Shown here in pieces: positions 28,381 to 39,198 of a stretch of DNA of 64,000 nucleotides (its first letter is position 1; each line of letters starts with the position of its first letter). Origin of the DNA: Methyloterricola oryzae (lineage in GTDB: Bacteria > Pseudomonadota > Gammaproteobacteria > Methylococcales > Methylococcaceae). The notes under the pieces were generated by a model. The model had not been told where the DNA came from. It was given only the letters and a program-made list of their open reading frames with translations, and made no database searches. The DNA lies in assembly GCF_000934725.1 (NCBI RefSeq), contig NZ_JYNS01000006.1, forward strand, positions 176,954 through 240,953, in the 5' to 3' direction. The position numbers and the translations under genes are program-made.

Positions 28381-28782
28381 TCACTCGCAAGCCTTCAGGT
28401 ACGTGATGACTGTCATCGGCGCGCCTTGAGGATCACGAAAGACGCAGATACGGCCCACCGTGGGAATATCCGTAGGCGGCAGACAAACCGAGCCACCCAA
28501 CTCTTCCACCCGCTTCGCCGTAGCATCCACATCGTCCACGGTCACGTAAACGCCCCAGTGCGGCGGTATTCCTGACATATCGGGTGGCATCGCCATGATG
28601 CCGCCCACGCCAACTCCGTCGGCACTCACGACAGTATAGGGTGTCCCCGTGACGTTCTTGACCTCCATCTGCCATCCAAACAGGCTGCCATAGAACTGCT
28701 TGGCCGCCTGAACATCGGTAGTCATCAACTCACACCAACTGAACGCCCCATGTCGCTCGAAAGCCTTGTTTTGCATGCTCAT
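28381..28782 (-). CDS. VOC-family (glyoxalase/dioxygenase fold) protein
   Basis: A 133-residue vicinal-oxygen-chelate protein with two beta-alpha-beta-beta-beta units. The first holds FSWCELMTTDVQAAKQFYGSLFGW; the second, WGVYVTVDDVDATAKRVEELGGSV and VFRDPQGAPMTVI. These proteins bind a divalent metal and include glyoxalase I, resistance proteins and dioxygenases; the function here is unknown. I start at the ATG at 28782 (GGGG just before it); an upstream extension has no similarity. The 534-nt longer frame is open, but its N-terminal residues look non-coding. Confidence 0.85.
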   Translation of the reverse strand: MSMQNKAFERHGAFSWCELMTTDVQAAKQFYGSLFGWQMEVKNVTGTPYTVVSADGVGVGGIMAMPPDMSGIPPHWGVYVTVDDVDATAKRVEELGGSVCLPPTDIPTVGRICVFRDPQGAPMTVITYLKACE

Positions 28783-28964
28783 CCCCGGCCGATAGAATTC
28801 AGGAGCCCACCGCGCGAGGCATTTCAAGCCCTCGCCGAGCTTCCCAGGCAGCGCCAGGTAGCGCGTGCCACGACAGTCTTCAGACACATTACGACTCCCG
28901 GGCCACGAATACAATACATACGAAAGGCGCTAAAAGGGGCCTTGGTTTTCGCCCCCCCCAGCCA

Positions 28965-29164
28965 GGCAAAGCCGGAAATTTCGGCTATGCTTTTTGTCAG
29001 ATGGTTTGCACGGCACCGAAATCAGAAAAGCCGTGCCAGTGCCGACCCGCGGGGGCTTCCCCGCAGCGGCGGCCCGCAACAGCGACTTCCTCCTCGCAAC
29101 GGTCGATAGTACCGTTACCAAATGCCCGGCCAGGTTTCGATAGCTACCTCGCCGGGCGCTTTTT
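28965..29164 (+). ncRNA. Candidate structured small RNA ending in an intrinsic terminator
   Basis: Within a 650-nt gap without a convincing gene, a run of hairpins appears on the plus strand: GCCG/CGGC (28971-28974 with 28982-28985), CACGGC/GCCGTG (29009-29014 with 29030-29035), GCGGGG/CCCCGC with a 4-nt loop (29049-29054 with 29059-29064), AACGGT/ACCGTT (29098-29103 with 29111-29116), then a terminator hairpin and U-run. The linker CTTCCTCCT (29086-29094), between the third and fourth stems, is complementary to a Shine-Dalgarno sequence. I do not recognise a known RNA class, and no strong promoter is seen. It could also be a leader upstream of the glycosidase gene at 29432. Confidence 0.45.
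29124..29164 (+). terminator. Intrinsic terminator of the candidate small RNA
   Basis: The stem GCCCGGC/GCCGGGC (29124-29130 with 29151-29157), extended inside by AGGT/ACCT after a single mismatch, is followed by GC and TTTTT (29160-29164). There is no protein gene directly upstream on this strand. Confidence 0.75.
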
Positions 29165-29431
29165 CGTCCGATAGCCACATTTTGCGTCGCGGCCTTTAGC
29201 CGGGACGGCCTTTGCCCTACCCGCCCACTCCGCTTGTGTAAGCGGACGACTCGACCCGACATGCGCGCTTATGTCAAGTCAACGACGACCCTGCCAGAAG
29301 CCGACAATCGCCGTGACTCTAGAACCGGTAAAGCCGTATGATCGGATGCAACAATCGGCGGCGCAGCCTCTATCTGGACATCGTCAGCCGACTGGCAACA
29401 AGGTCCGGCCTATCCCGAAGGAGAGTCCCTC
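29165..29431. other. Gap before the glycosidase gene
   Basis: No gene, RNA or convincing promoter seen in this 267-nt stretch, which separates the candidate small RNA terminator from the glycosidase start. A ribosome site (AAGGAGAG) for the next gene is at its end. Confidence 0.6.
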
Positions 29432-30745
29432 ATGAATACGATCGCACAAGGCGTCTGGCGCCTGAGCCATACCCTGGCCGCCGTTGGTAGCCTTGCCCTG
29501 TGGGCATTCTCCTCTATGGCTTCTGCTGAAGGCACATTCCCGCTGCGGGTCGGCCCAAACGGGCGTTATCTTGTAAGCGCCAGCCAGGCGCCCTATCTGC
29601 TGTTCGCCGATACCGGTTGGATGCTGTTCGCGAACTTGTCCGACAGCGACCTGGAAATGTATCTCGACGACCGCAAGTCCAAAGGTTTCAACTCCGTCCT
29701 GGCCTATATCGCCCCCTTCAAGACGGATGCCCCCAACAAGGCAGAACACCGCGCATTCCATGACCTCAACCTGGCAACCCCCAACGACGCCTATTTCGAA
29801 CATGTGGACTGGGTGCTGGCGCAGGCAGCGGCGCGGGACATGCAACTCATCCTGTGCCCCGCCGAGATGGACAGTGCCGGCGCGCTTTACACCGCCGAGA
29901 AGGCCAGGAAACTGGGCCACTACCTGGGGCAGAGGTACCAGAACGTCCCCAACATCATCTGGTTCACAGGGGGAGACATCGCACCCGAGGAACCCGCCCG
30001 ACAGGAGATCGCCCGAGAGTTGGCCATCGGCATCCGGGAACAGGACAAACGACATCTCATCACCATGCATCCCCGCTACCGGCTCTCCAGCTCCAAGTGG
30101 TTCCACCGCGACGAATGGCTTGGGTTCAACATGTATCAGACCTTTTCCAGGGGCTCCACGAACGCCTACATGCTGGCCCGCTCAGACTATGCCTTGCAGC
30201 CGGTCAAGCCCACGTGGCTGGCAGAACCCAACTACGAAGGCGGCAAAGGCGAGAATACCGCTTACGACATGCGTACTTCAGCAGGCTGGTCCTTCTTCTC
30301 CGGAACACTGGGGATCACCTACGGGGCCGACAAAGTGTGGATGTTCGACGATCCGGCCCAAGCTTGGAAGAACAATCTGAACATGCCGGGTGCCCGGCAC
30401 TTGAGCCATATGGTGGACGCCATGCGATCGCGCCCCTGGTATAAGCTGGTGCCCGACTTTGAACACAAACTGGTCACCGACGGCTACGGCGAGTTCGGCA
30501 AAAGCAATTATGTCAGCGCAGCTTTGGCCAGCGACGGCAGCTTCGCCGTGGCTTACCTGCCTGACGCCCGCAGTATGACCATCGACATGGGCAAGTTCAA
30601 CGGCGGAAAAGCCATCAAATGGTTTGACCCCACATCCAATGCCTATACCGTTGGCGTCACCCACCCAAACCGCGGCAGCCTCAAGCTGCCGCCTCAACCG
30701 CCCAACAGCGCGGGGCAATCCGATTGGATTCTGGTCATTGAGTAA
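29432..30745 (+). CDS. Secreted GH140-like (DUF4038) glycoside hydrolase with C-terminal collagen-binding-type domain
   Basis: The 437-residue precursor has a Sec signal peptide (cleavage near ASA-E, residue 32). It is followed by a DUF4038 TIM-barrel domain (about 38-340; LLFADTGWMLFANLSDSDLEMYLDDRKSKGFN and NIIWFTGGD motifs), the fold of GH140 apiosidases. A beta-sandwich of the putative collagen-binding (PF12904) type follows (about 350-437; SFAVAYLPDARSMTIDMGKF, WFDPTSNAY). It would cleave a plant or microbial polysaccharide side chain outside the cytoplasm; the actual substrate is unknown. Start supported by AAGGAGAG. It is unusual for a methanotroph and may have been acquired. No transporter or other glycan genes are beside it. 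Confidence 0.85.
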   Translation: MNTIAQGVWRLSHTLAAVGSLALWAFSSMASAEGTFPLRVGPNGRYLVSASQAPYLLFADTGWMLFANLSDSDLEMYLDDRKSKGFNSVLAYIAPFKTDAPNKAEHRAFHDLNLATPNDAYFEHVDWVLAQAAARDMQLILCPAEMDSAGALYTAEKARKLGHYLGQRYQNVPNIIWFTGGDIAPEEPARQEIARELAIGIREQDKRHLITMHPRYRLSSSKWFHRDEWLGFNMYQTFSRGSTNAYMLARSDYALQPVKPTWLAEPNYEGGKGENTAYDMRTSAGWSFFSGTLGITYGADKVWMFDDPAQAWKNNLNMPGARHLSHMVDAMRSRPWYKLVPDFEHKLVTDGYGEFGKSNYVSAALASDGSFAVAYLPDARSMTIDMGKFNGGKAIKWFDPTSNAYTVGVTHPNRGSLKLPPQPPNSAGQSDWILVIE

Positions 30746-30779
30746 GAGTGACCTTGCAGAGCCGAAGGGGCGCGCATTC

Positions 30780-32258
30780 CTAAAACGGCGCCAACCGGAT
30801 CGACTTGCGGGCCCGGGTGGCTGCGACGTAGTAGACGTTGACTTCCTCCTTGAGCCTGGCCGGGTTAGCCTCACCCTGCTCGGCATCCAGCAACTTGGCG
30901 AGGTCGCCGCGCGTCGCGAAGTCGTCCTGCACCATCTCGACCACGTCATATTCCTGGCCCTTGGCCTTGTGGGTCGTGGTGAAGATGACCTGGGCACGGT
31001 CCCGATCCACCAAGCGCTCCTTGATGAGCCGGTCGAAGTCGAACAACTTGCCGCCGTGGCGTGACACCAGTTCCAGCATAATGGAGAGATTGGCATTCTG
31101 GGTGTCCTTGGCGAAGCGCCTCACCTCCTCAAACGAGCGGAATTTGCCGATCAAGGGGTCGCTTACCTTGGCGTGGCGGCCTTGCAGCAAATAGAGCAGG
31201 CTCACCACCCGCGCATTGAGAAAGGCATAGCCCGGATAACCGCCTTCGAAATGCAGCGCCTTGGCGCCGCCGAACAAACGCTGAAGTACCGCCTCGAACA
31301 GATTGGCATTGCTGCGCGCGATCACTGTCATGGGGTATTGATTCTGCAACGCACGCTTGCCGAAGCGCGTGTCGTGCTCGGCTCCCTGGATGCGTAATGT
31401 GGGCTCCTCTCCCAGCAGCTGATAGGCCGCGTTGATCCGCTGACCCAGATGCTGCGCCAACCCGTCGCCGAAGCGGAAAGTCCGGCTCAGCCAGTAGGCC
31501 TGTCCCGGAACCCGTTCCAGGGAATTGACGGCGTGCCGGAAAGCATAAATCTGCTGATAGCTATCGCCCACAAAGATCTGCTGGGCCTGCTCCTGGCGGG
31601 CGATGATCGACAACATGACGCCGGAGACATCCTGGGCTTCGTCGACCAGGATCACCTCGTAGGGCAATCGCCCCTTGGCGAACTGGAACAGTTTCAGGTA
31701 GAAATCATGGACGGCTGGCGCCTGACGGTTCTTCATGTCGGACAGCATGGTCCGCACCAGTCCAATGAGTTCGGCGCTGCGCGTTCGCAGCAGGATGCCG
31801 ACCCGCTCGCTGGGGACGGTAGCCGCCTCGTAGCCGGCCAGGAGTTCCGCATCCAGTCCGGTGTGTTCCGCGTTGAGGTAGTAGTTGATCAGATCCTTCA
31901 GCAGCCAGGCATAGGTCAGGCCGCGCTCGCTATTGCGGTCCCCGATCGGCACATACTGCTCGAGGATGCGCCACTCGCTGAGATCATGCTCCAACTCGTA
32001 GCGGTGCCCATTGGCCTGCCGGTAAGCCAGGGCATGGATGGTGCTGACGCTTAAATTGGGGAGCGAGCGGGCCTTGGCCTTCTCCCGCACCTCCTCGGCC
32101 ACGGAGCGGTTATAGGCCAGGTACAGCATCTTGGACTTGGGACGGCTGGCGGCATACTCCAGCAGGGTGGTGGTCTTGCCGCTTCCGGCCACGGCGTTGA
32201 CCTTGACGACAGGTTCTTCTGCCGCAATGACACCCTGTTGCTCGTCGGTCAGCGGCAT
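30780..32258 (-). CDS. UvrD/Rep-type superfamily I helicase
   Basis: A 492-residue ATP-dependent DNA helicase of superfamily I. Walker A is NAVAGSGKTTT, motif II is VDEAQD, motif III is GDSYQQIYAFR, and motifs V/VI appear as THKAKGQEYD and YYVAATRAR. It is much shorter than UvrD or Rep (about 700 residues): the accessory 1B/2B inserts are reduced. It resembles the compact FBH1-like UvrD group. Start: the ATG at 32258 lacks a good ribosome site; an upstream TTG at 32288 preceded by GAAGG would give 502 residues. It lies 50 nt after argJ, where many gammaproteobacteria have mutT. Confidence 0.85.
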   Translation of the reverse strand: MPLTDEQQGVIAAEEPVVKVNAVAGSGKTTTLLEYAASRPKSKMLYLAYNRSVAEEVREKAKARSLPNLSVSTIHALAYRQANGHRYELEHDLSEWRILEQYVPIGDRNSERGLTYAWLLKDLINYYLNAEHTGLDAELLAGYEAATVPSERVGILLRTRSAELIGLVRTMLSDMKNRQAPAVHDFYLKLFQFAKGRLPYEVILVDEAQDVSGVMLSIIARQEQAQQIFVGDSYQQIYAFRHAVNSLERVPGQAYWLSRTFRFGDGLAQHLGQRINAAYQLLGEEPTLRIQGAEHDTRFGKRALQNQYPMTVIARSNANLFEAVLQRLFGGAKALHFEGGYPGYAFLNARVVSLLYLLQGRHAKVSDPLIGKFRSFEEVRRFAKDTQNANLSIMLELVSRHGGKLFDFDRLIKERLVDRDRAQVIFTTTHKAKGQEYDVVEMVQDDFATRGDLAKLLDAEQGEANPARLKEEVNVYYVAATRARKSIRLAPF

Positions 32259-32308
32259 GCGGGATAACAGCCGCTCAGGTGCGTCCAACCTCGGCCTTCA
32301 ACAGGCCC

Positions 32309-33526
32309 TCAGGTCCGGTATTCGGCGTTGATGCGCACGTAGTCGTAGGAAAAATCACAGGTCAGCACGGTCTGCTGCGCCGTCCCGCGCCCCAGACTGA
32401 TGCGCACGGTGATATCGTCCTGCGCCATCACCGCCTGCCCGGCTTCTTCGGTGTAAGTCCCTGCCCGTCCGCCTTGCTCCACGATGCAGACATCATCCAG
32501 CCAGATGGCGACTCGGTCGATATCCAGATCATCGCAGCCGGAGCGTCCCACCGCTGCCAGGATTCGGCCCCAGTTGGGATCGCTGGCGAAGAAAGCGGTC
32601 TTGACCAGGGGCGAATGGGCCACGGTCTTGGCCACCTGCCGCGCCTCGGCTTCGCTGCGGGCCTGCTGCACCTGGATGCGAATCAGCTTCGTGGCGCCTT
32701 CGCCATCGCGCACGATGGCTTCGGCCAAGGCATCGCACACGGATTGCACCGCCTGCGCGAAGGCCGGGTAATGCGGGCTGTCGGCGGCAATCGCGGGGGC
32801 CTGCGAATGCCCGCTGGCCATCAGCACGCAGGCGTCATTGGTGGAGGTATCACCGTCCACGGTCACGCAGTTGAAGGATCGGTCCGCCGCATCGGCCAGA
32901 AGGTTCTGCAGGGTCGCCTGATCCACCCGCGCATCGGTGCCGATGTAGGCGAGCATGGTGGCCATATTGGGCTGGATCATGCCGGCGCCTTTGGCGATGC
33001 CCACCACGTGGACCGCTTGGCCATCCAGCATCAGCAGGCAACCGGCGATCTTGGGCCGCGTGTCTGTGGTCATGATGGTGCGCGCCGCCCGTTCCCAGCC
33101 GGATTCCGTGAGTGCGTCCAGGGCGGCAGGCAGGGCGCTGGCGATCTTGTCCACCGGCAGATACTCGCCGATGACTCCCGTGGAGAACGGCAGCACCTGC
33201 CGCGGCAATCCACCCGTCCTTTCCGCCACCAGACGGCAGGTCTCGCGCGCATCGGCCAAGCCACGGCTGCCCGTGCCGGCATTGGCATTCCCGGAATTGA
33301 CCAGCAGCCAGCGGGGCTGGGTGGACAAATGTTCGCGCGCCACGGTCACCGGCGCGGCGCAGAAGGCATTGCGGGTGAACACCGCTGCACAAGTGGAGCC
33401 CGGCGCCATCTCCACCAGCAGCACGTCGTCCCGGTCGTTGCGCTTGATACCCGCACCGGCGGAGCCGAGCCGGATACCTTGAACCGACAGCGGCCCGTTG
33501 TAGTCGGGTGGCGAGGGCGAGGTCAT
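32309..33526 (-). CDS. argJ: Bifunctional glutamate N-acetyltransferase / amino-acid acetyltransferase
   Basis: ArgJ makes N-acetylglutamate and recycles the acetyl group from N-acetylornithine in arginine synthesis. The 405-residue precursor self-cleaves at the Thr of MATML (in GAGMIQPNMATMLAYIGTD), giving alpha and beta chains. The VNSGNANAGTG and PNWGRILAAVGRSG segments are also diagnostic. The ATG at 33526 is used because the protein then begins at the family's normal N-terminus. It lies 16 nt after secA, so the two are likely co-transcribed, as in many relatives. Confidence 0.96.
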   Translation of the reverse strand: MTSPSPPDYNGPLSVQGIRLGSAGAGIKRNDRDDVLLVEMAPGSTCAAVFTRNAFCAAPVTVAREHLSTQPRWLLVNSGNANAGTGSRGLADARETCRLVAERTGGLPRQVLPFSTGVIGEYLPVDKIASALPAALDALTESGWERAARTIMTTDTRPKIAGCLLMLDGQAVHVVGIAKGAGMIQPNMATMLAYIGTDARVDQATLQNLLADAADRSFNCVTVDGDTSTNDACVLMASGHSQAPAIAADSPHYPAFAQAVQSVCDALAEAIVRDGEGATKLIRIQVQQARSEAEARQVAKTVAHSPLVKTAFFASDPNWGRILAAVGRSGCDDLDIDRVAIWLDDVCIVEQGGRAGTYTEEAGQAVMAQDDITVRISLGRGTAQQTVLTCDFSYDYVRINAEYRT

Positions 33527-33542
33527 CGTCGCGCGCCCTTCC

Positions 33543-36263
<2,721 letters not shown>

Positions 36264-36322
36264 CTTGTTTTAATTCCAGATGGTCAAAATAATCTGACGA
36301 TGATAACCTAAAACCAAAGCGC

Positions 36323-36841
36323 TTGGATAATGCTCGTCTGCTTCGCGGTGTCGTTGACGCACCCCCTTGCCTCGTGGATCGATCTGCTTTGCCCAGCTTT
36401 CGTCTCCTTCCCCGCGACCTTGTGAGCGCGCCTCTGGCGCCCGTCCTGGAGCGCTTGCGCCTGCACGCGCTGGTGTTACGCGAGGTAAAGGATTCTCTAC
36501 CGCCGCACTTGGCGGAACATTGCCGGGACTGCGTGGTGGCCGCGAACCAGCGCTTGGTCGTCTACGCGGACAGTCCGACCTGGTCTTTTCAGTTGCGCTT
36601 TCACGCCCCTGCGACTCTGGAACGGATGGCCACCGCGGGCAGGACATTCAGGGCACTGGAGTTCCGCGCCCTGGCCAAGGCGGCGAGTGTCACACAGCGT
36701 GATGGGGGACCCAGGGTTTCTCTGGCTACGGCGGAGTTGGTGAAGACGAGCGGAAGCGGGATGGAATCGCGCGAGCTATCGGCAGCCCTGGAGCGGCTGG
36801 GGAAAACCATGGCGGAGAAAGCGAAAGGACATGTGCCGTAA
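36323..36841 (+). CDS. dciA: DciA-family (DUF721) helicase-loading protein
   Basis: A protein of about 172 residues with the DUF721 motif (SLPPHLAEHCRDCVVAANQRLVVYADSPTW, then LRFHAPATLERM). DciA loads the replicative helicase DnaB in bacteria that lack DnaC. In many gammaproteobacteria the gene lies between lpxC and secA, as here. The start is uncertain: the frame opens with a TTG at 36323 and has no ATG before the conserved part. The first 25 or so residues do not resemble the family, so the real start may be further in. Confidence 0.8.
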   Translation: MDNARLLRGVVDAPPCLVDRSALPSFRLLPRDLVSAPLAPVLERLRLHALVLREVKDSLPPHLAEHCRDCVVAANQRLVVYADSPTWSFQLRFHAPATLERMATAGRTFRALEFRALAKAASVTQRDGGPRVSLATAELVKTSGSGMESRELSAALERLGKTMAEKAKGHVP

Positions 36842-36919
36842 GGAGTAAGCGCGCAAGGTGCCGTTGCAGACACGAGTGCACCCATCAGGGAAAACCGGCG
36901 TCTTTCCTGAACGTCGGAA

Positions 36920-36948
36920 CCGGGGCGGCGAGGGGGGCGCCGCCCCGG
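36920..36948. repeat. GC-rich inverted repeat downstream of lpxC
   Basis: A perfect 11-bp inverted repeat (36920-36930 with 36938-36948) with a G-rich 7-nt loop sits 17 nt after the lpxC stop. There is no U-run on either strand. It probably ends or stabilises transcripts of both dciA and the dcw/lpxC mRNA, but it could also be a protein-binding palindrome. Confidence 0.5.
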
Positions 36949-36965
36949 ACCGGCTTACGCTCCGC

Positions 36966-37883
36966 TCAGCGAGTGGCGGCGCGGGCGGGACGCATATAGG
37001 AAATCGGCAGTCCCTCCTCTTCCTTGAAGGTAACCGACTCCCAGGCATCCTTGCGCTTGAGCAGTTCCCGCAGCAGGCTGTTGTTCAGACCATGGCCCGA
37101 CTTGTGACCGACGAAGGATCCGATCAGGCTATGGCCGAGCAGATAGAGGTCGCCGATGGCATCCAGGATCTTGTGCTTGACGAACTCGTCCGCGTAGCGC
37201 AGCCCATCCTCGTTTAGGATGCGATAGTTATCCACCACGATGGCATTGTCCATGCTGCCACCCAGCGCCAGCCGGTTCTTGCGCAGTGCCTCGATATCAC
37301 GCATGAATCCGAAGGTGCGGGCACGGCTGACTTCCTTCACGAATGACGTGGAAGAAAAGTCGATACTCGCCGTCTGGCTGTCCTTGTGGAAGGCCGGGTG
37401 GTCGAAGTCGATGGTAAACGTCACCTTGAACCCATCATAGGGTTCGAAGCGCGCCCATTTTTCGCCGTCCTCCACCAGCACTTCCTTTTTGATGCGGATG
37501 AACTTTTTTGGTGCATCCTGCTCTTCCACGCCCGCCGACTGGATCAGGAACACGAACGGCCCCGCGCTGCCGTCCATGATGGGCACTTCCGGTGCGCTCA
37601 CATCCACGTAGGCGTTGTCGATGCCGAGCCCGGCGAAGGCCGAAAGCAGGTGTTCCACCGTCGAGATCCGCACATTGCCGTTGACCAGGGTGGTGGATAA
37701 GGTGGTGTCTCCCACGTTCTCCGGCCTGGCTTCGATGACGACGGGTTCGGGCAAGTCCACACGGCGGAACTTGATGCCGGTATTGGGTGCGGCGGGACGC
37801 AAGGTCAGGTAGACCTTTTCCCCGGTATGCAGCCCGACCCCCGTCGCTCTCATGACATTCTTCAAGGTTCTCTGCCTGATCAT
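36966..37883 (-). CDS. lpxC: UDP-3-O-acyl-N-acetylglucosamine deacetylase
   Basis: The committed step of lipid A synthesis, a cytoplasmic zinc enzyme. From the ATG at 37883 (AGGAGAATTGG before it) it has 305 residues, the family length. The zinc ligands are His78 ([10 protein letters not shown]), His237 and Asp241 ([10 protein letters not shown]); [10 protein letters not shown] carries the catalytic His. It is the last gene of the dcw run, 128 nt after ftsZ, and may have its own promoter. Confidence 0.97.
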   Translation of the reverse strand: MIRQRTLKNVMRATGVGLHTGEKVYLTLRPAAPNTGIKFRRVDLPEPVVIEARPENVGDTTLSTTLVNGNVRISTVEHLLSAFAGLGIDNAYVDVSAPEVPIMDGSAGPFVFLIQSAGVEEQDAPKKFIRIKKEVLVEDGEKWARFEPYDGFKVTFTIDFDHPAFHKDSQTASIDFSSTSFVKEVSRARTFGFMRDIEALRKNRLALGGSMDNAIVVDNYRILNEDGLRYADEFVKHKILDAIGDLYLLGHSLIGSFVGHKSGHGLNNSLLRELLKRKDAWESVTFKEEEGLPISYMRPARAATR

Positions 37884-38011
37884 CCAATTCTCCTGCATCA
37901 AAATTCCCACTCAGTTGTGACTTAGATGCAACAAGCATAACCCGCGCCAGATGCGCCGACAAGCAAACAATTGTCGCAGCCCACAGGCGCAGGTCATGCC
38001 AACATCCAAGC

Positions 38012-39163
38012 TCAATCGGCTTGACGTCGCAAAAATGCTGGAATATCAAGATATTCCAAATCCATCTCCTTTTTCGTTTCGGCACGCGGTTCGTGTTTCG
38101 GCTTGTTGCGTATGCTGGTGGGCTTCTCCAGCTCGCCATAATCGATCTCGCCCGTGTTGCGTTTATGCACCAATCTGATCGGCGCCTCGCTTACCTTGTG
38201 CTGTCCGGCCAGGCCGGTGGCCACCACGGTGACCCGCACCTCGTCTTGCAAATCCGGGTCGATGGAGAGGCCGGTCACCACCTGCGCGTCTTCCGAGGCA
38301 AACTCGTTGACCACGCTACCCACCTCGTCGAACTCGCCAATGGCCAGATCCGGTCCGCCGGCGATGTTCACCAGGATGCCGCGCGCGCCCTGCAGGTTGA
38401 CCTCGTCCAAGAGCGGACTGTGGATGGCCCGCTCCGCCGCCTCGCGGGCGCGATTCGGACCGCTGGCGACGCCAGAACCCATCATGGCCACGCCCATTTC
38501 CGACATCACCGTGCGCACGTCAGCGAAGTCCACGTTGATCAAGCCCGGACGGGTGATCAGATCGGCGATACCCTGCACCGCGTGCAGGAGCACGTCGTTG
38601 GCGGCGGCGAATGCGCTGATCAGGCTCACGTCCTTGCCCAGCACCGGCAGGAGACGCTCGTTGGGAATGGTGATGAGCGAGTCCACGTACTGGCTCAGGT
38701 CTTCGATGCCCTTTTCGGCGACGGCACGGCGCTTCTTGCCTTCGAACGGGAAGGGCTTGGTCACCACCGCCACGGTGAGGATTCCCGCTTCCTTCGCGAT
38801 CTCGGCGATCACCGGCGCGGCGCCCGTGCCGGTGCCGCCGCCCATGCCGGCGGTGATGAACACCATGTCGGAGCCGTCCAGCACTTCCAGGATACGCTCC
38901 CGGTCATCCTTCGCGGCCTGACGTCCGATATCGGGATTGGCCCCGGCGCCCAACCCCTTGGTCAGTGCATTGCCAAGCTGGATCACCACCGAACGCGATT
39001 GCGTGCCCTTGAGGGCCTGCGCGTCGGTATTGGCGCAGATGAAGTCCACTCCCTCGATATGGCTGGCCGCCATGTGGTTGACCGCATTGCCGCCGCCCCC
39101 GCCGATGCCGATGACCTTGATCACCGCCTTCTGACTGTAAGAATCCACCAATTCAAATTTCAT
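38012..39163 (-). CDS. ftsZ: Cell division protein FtsZ
   Basis: Tubulin-like GTPase that forms the division ring. It has 383 residues with the GTP-binding GGGTGTG tubulin motif, the N-terminal GIGGGGGNAVNHM and the T7-loop region. A short linker leads to the C-terminal peptide LDIPAFLRRQAD, which binds FtsA and ZipA. A strong AGGGGGATAACG ribosome site precedes the start. It follows ftsA by 35 nt. All signature elements are intact. Confidence 0.98.
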   Translation of the reverse strand: MKFELVDSYSQKAVIKVIGIGGGGGNAVNHMAASHIEGVDFICANTDAQALKGTQSRSVVIQLGNALTKGLGAGANPDIGRQAAKDDRERILEVLDGSDMVFITAGMGGGTGTGAAPVIAEIAKEAGILTVAVVTKPFPFEGKKRRAVAEKGIEDLSQYVDSLITIPNERLLPVLGKDVSLISAFAAANDVLLHAVQGIADLITRPGLINVDFADVRTVMSEMGVAMMGSGVASGPNRAREAAERAIHSPLLDEVNLQGARGILVNIAGGPDLAIGEFDEVGSVVNEFASEDAQVVTGLSIDPDLQDEVRVTVVATGLAGQHKVSEAPIRLVHKRNTGEIDYGELEKPTSIRNKPKHEPRAETKKEMDLEYLDIPAFLRRQAD

Positions 39164-39198
39164 CGTTATCCCCCTGACTTGACTGCCTTAACTGGATT

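Noticed and set aside
28961..28990. GGCAAAGCC next to GGAAAT, resembling part of a c-di-GMP-I (GEMM) riboswitch
   Set aside because: The second conserved half (GACGCAAAGCC and the GGGTTGCC closing strand) is absent.
28930..29262. 110-codon minus-strand open frame over the small RNA candidate
   Set aside because: Arg/Ser-rich without ribosome site; the hairpins and terminator on the plus strand explain the region better.
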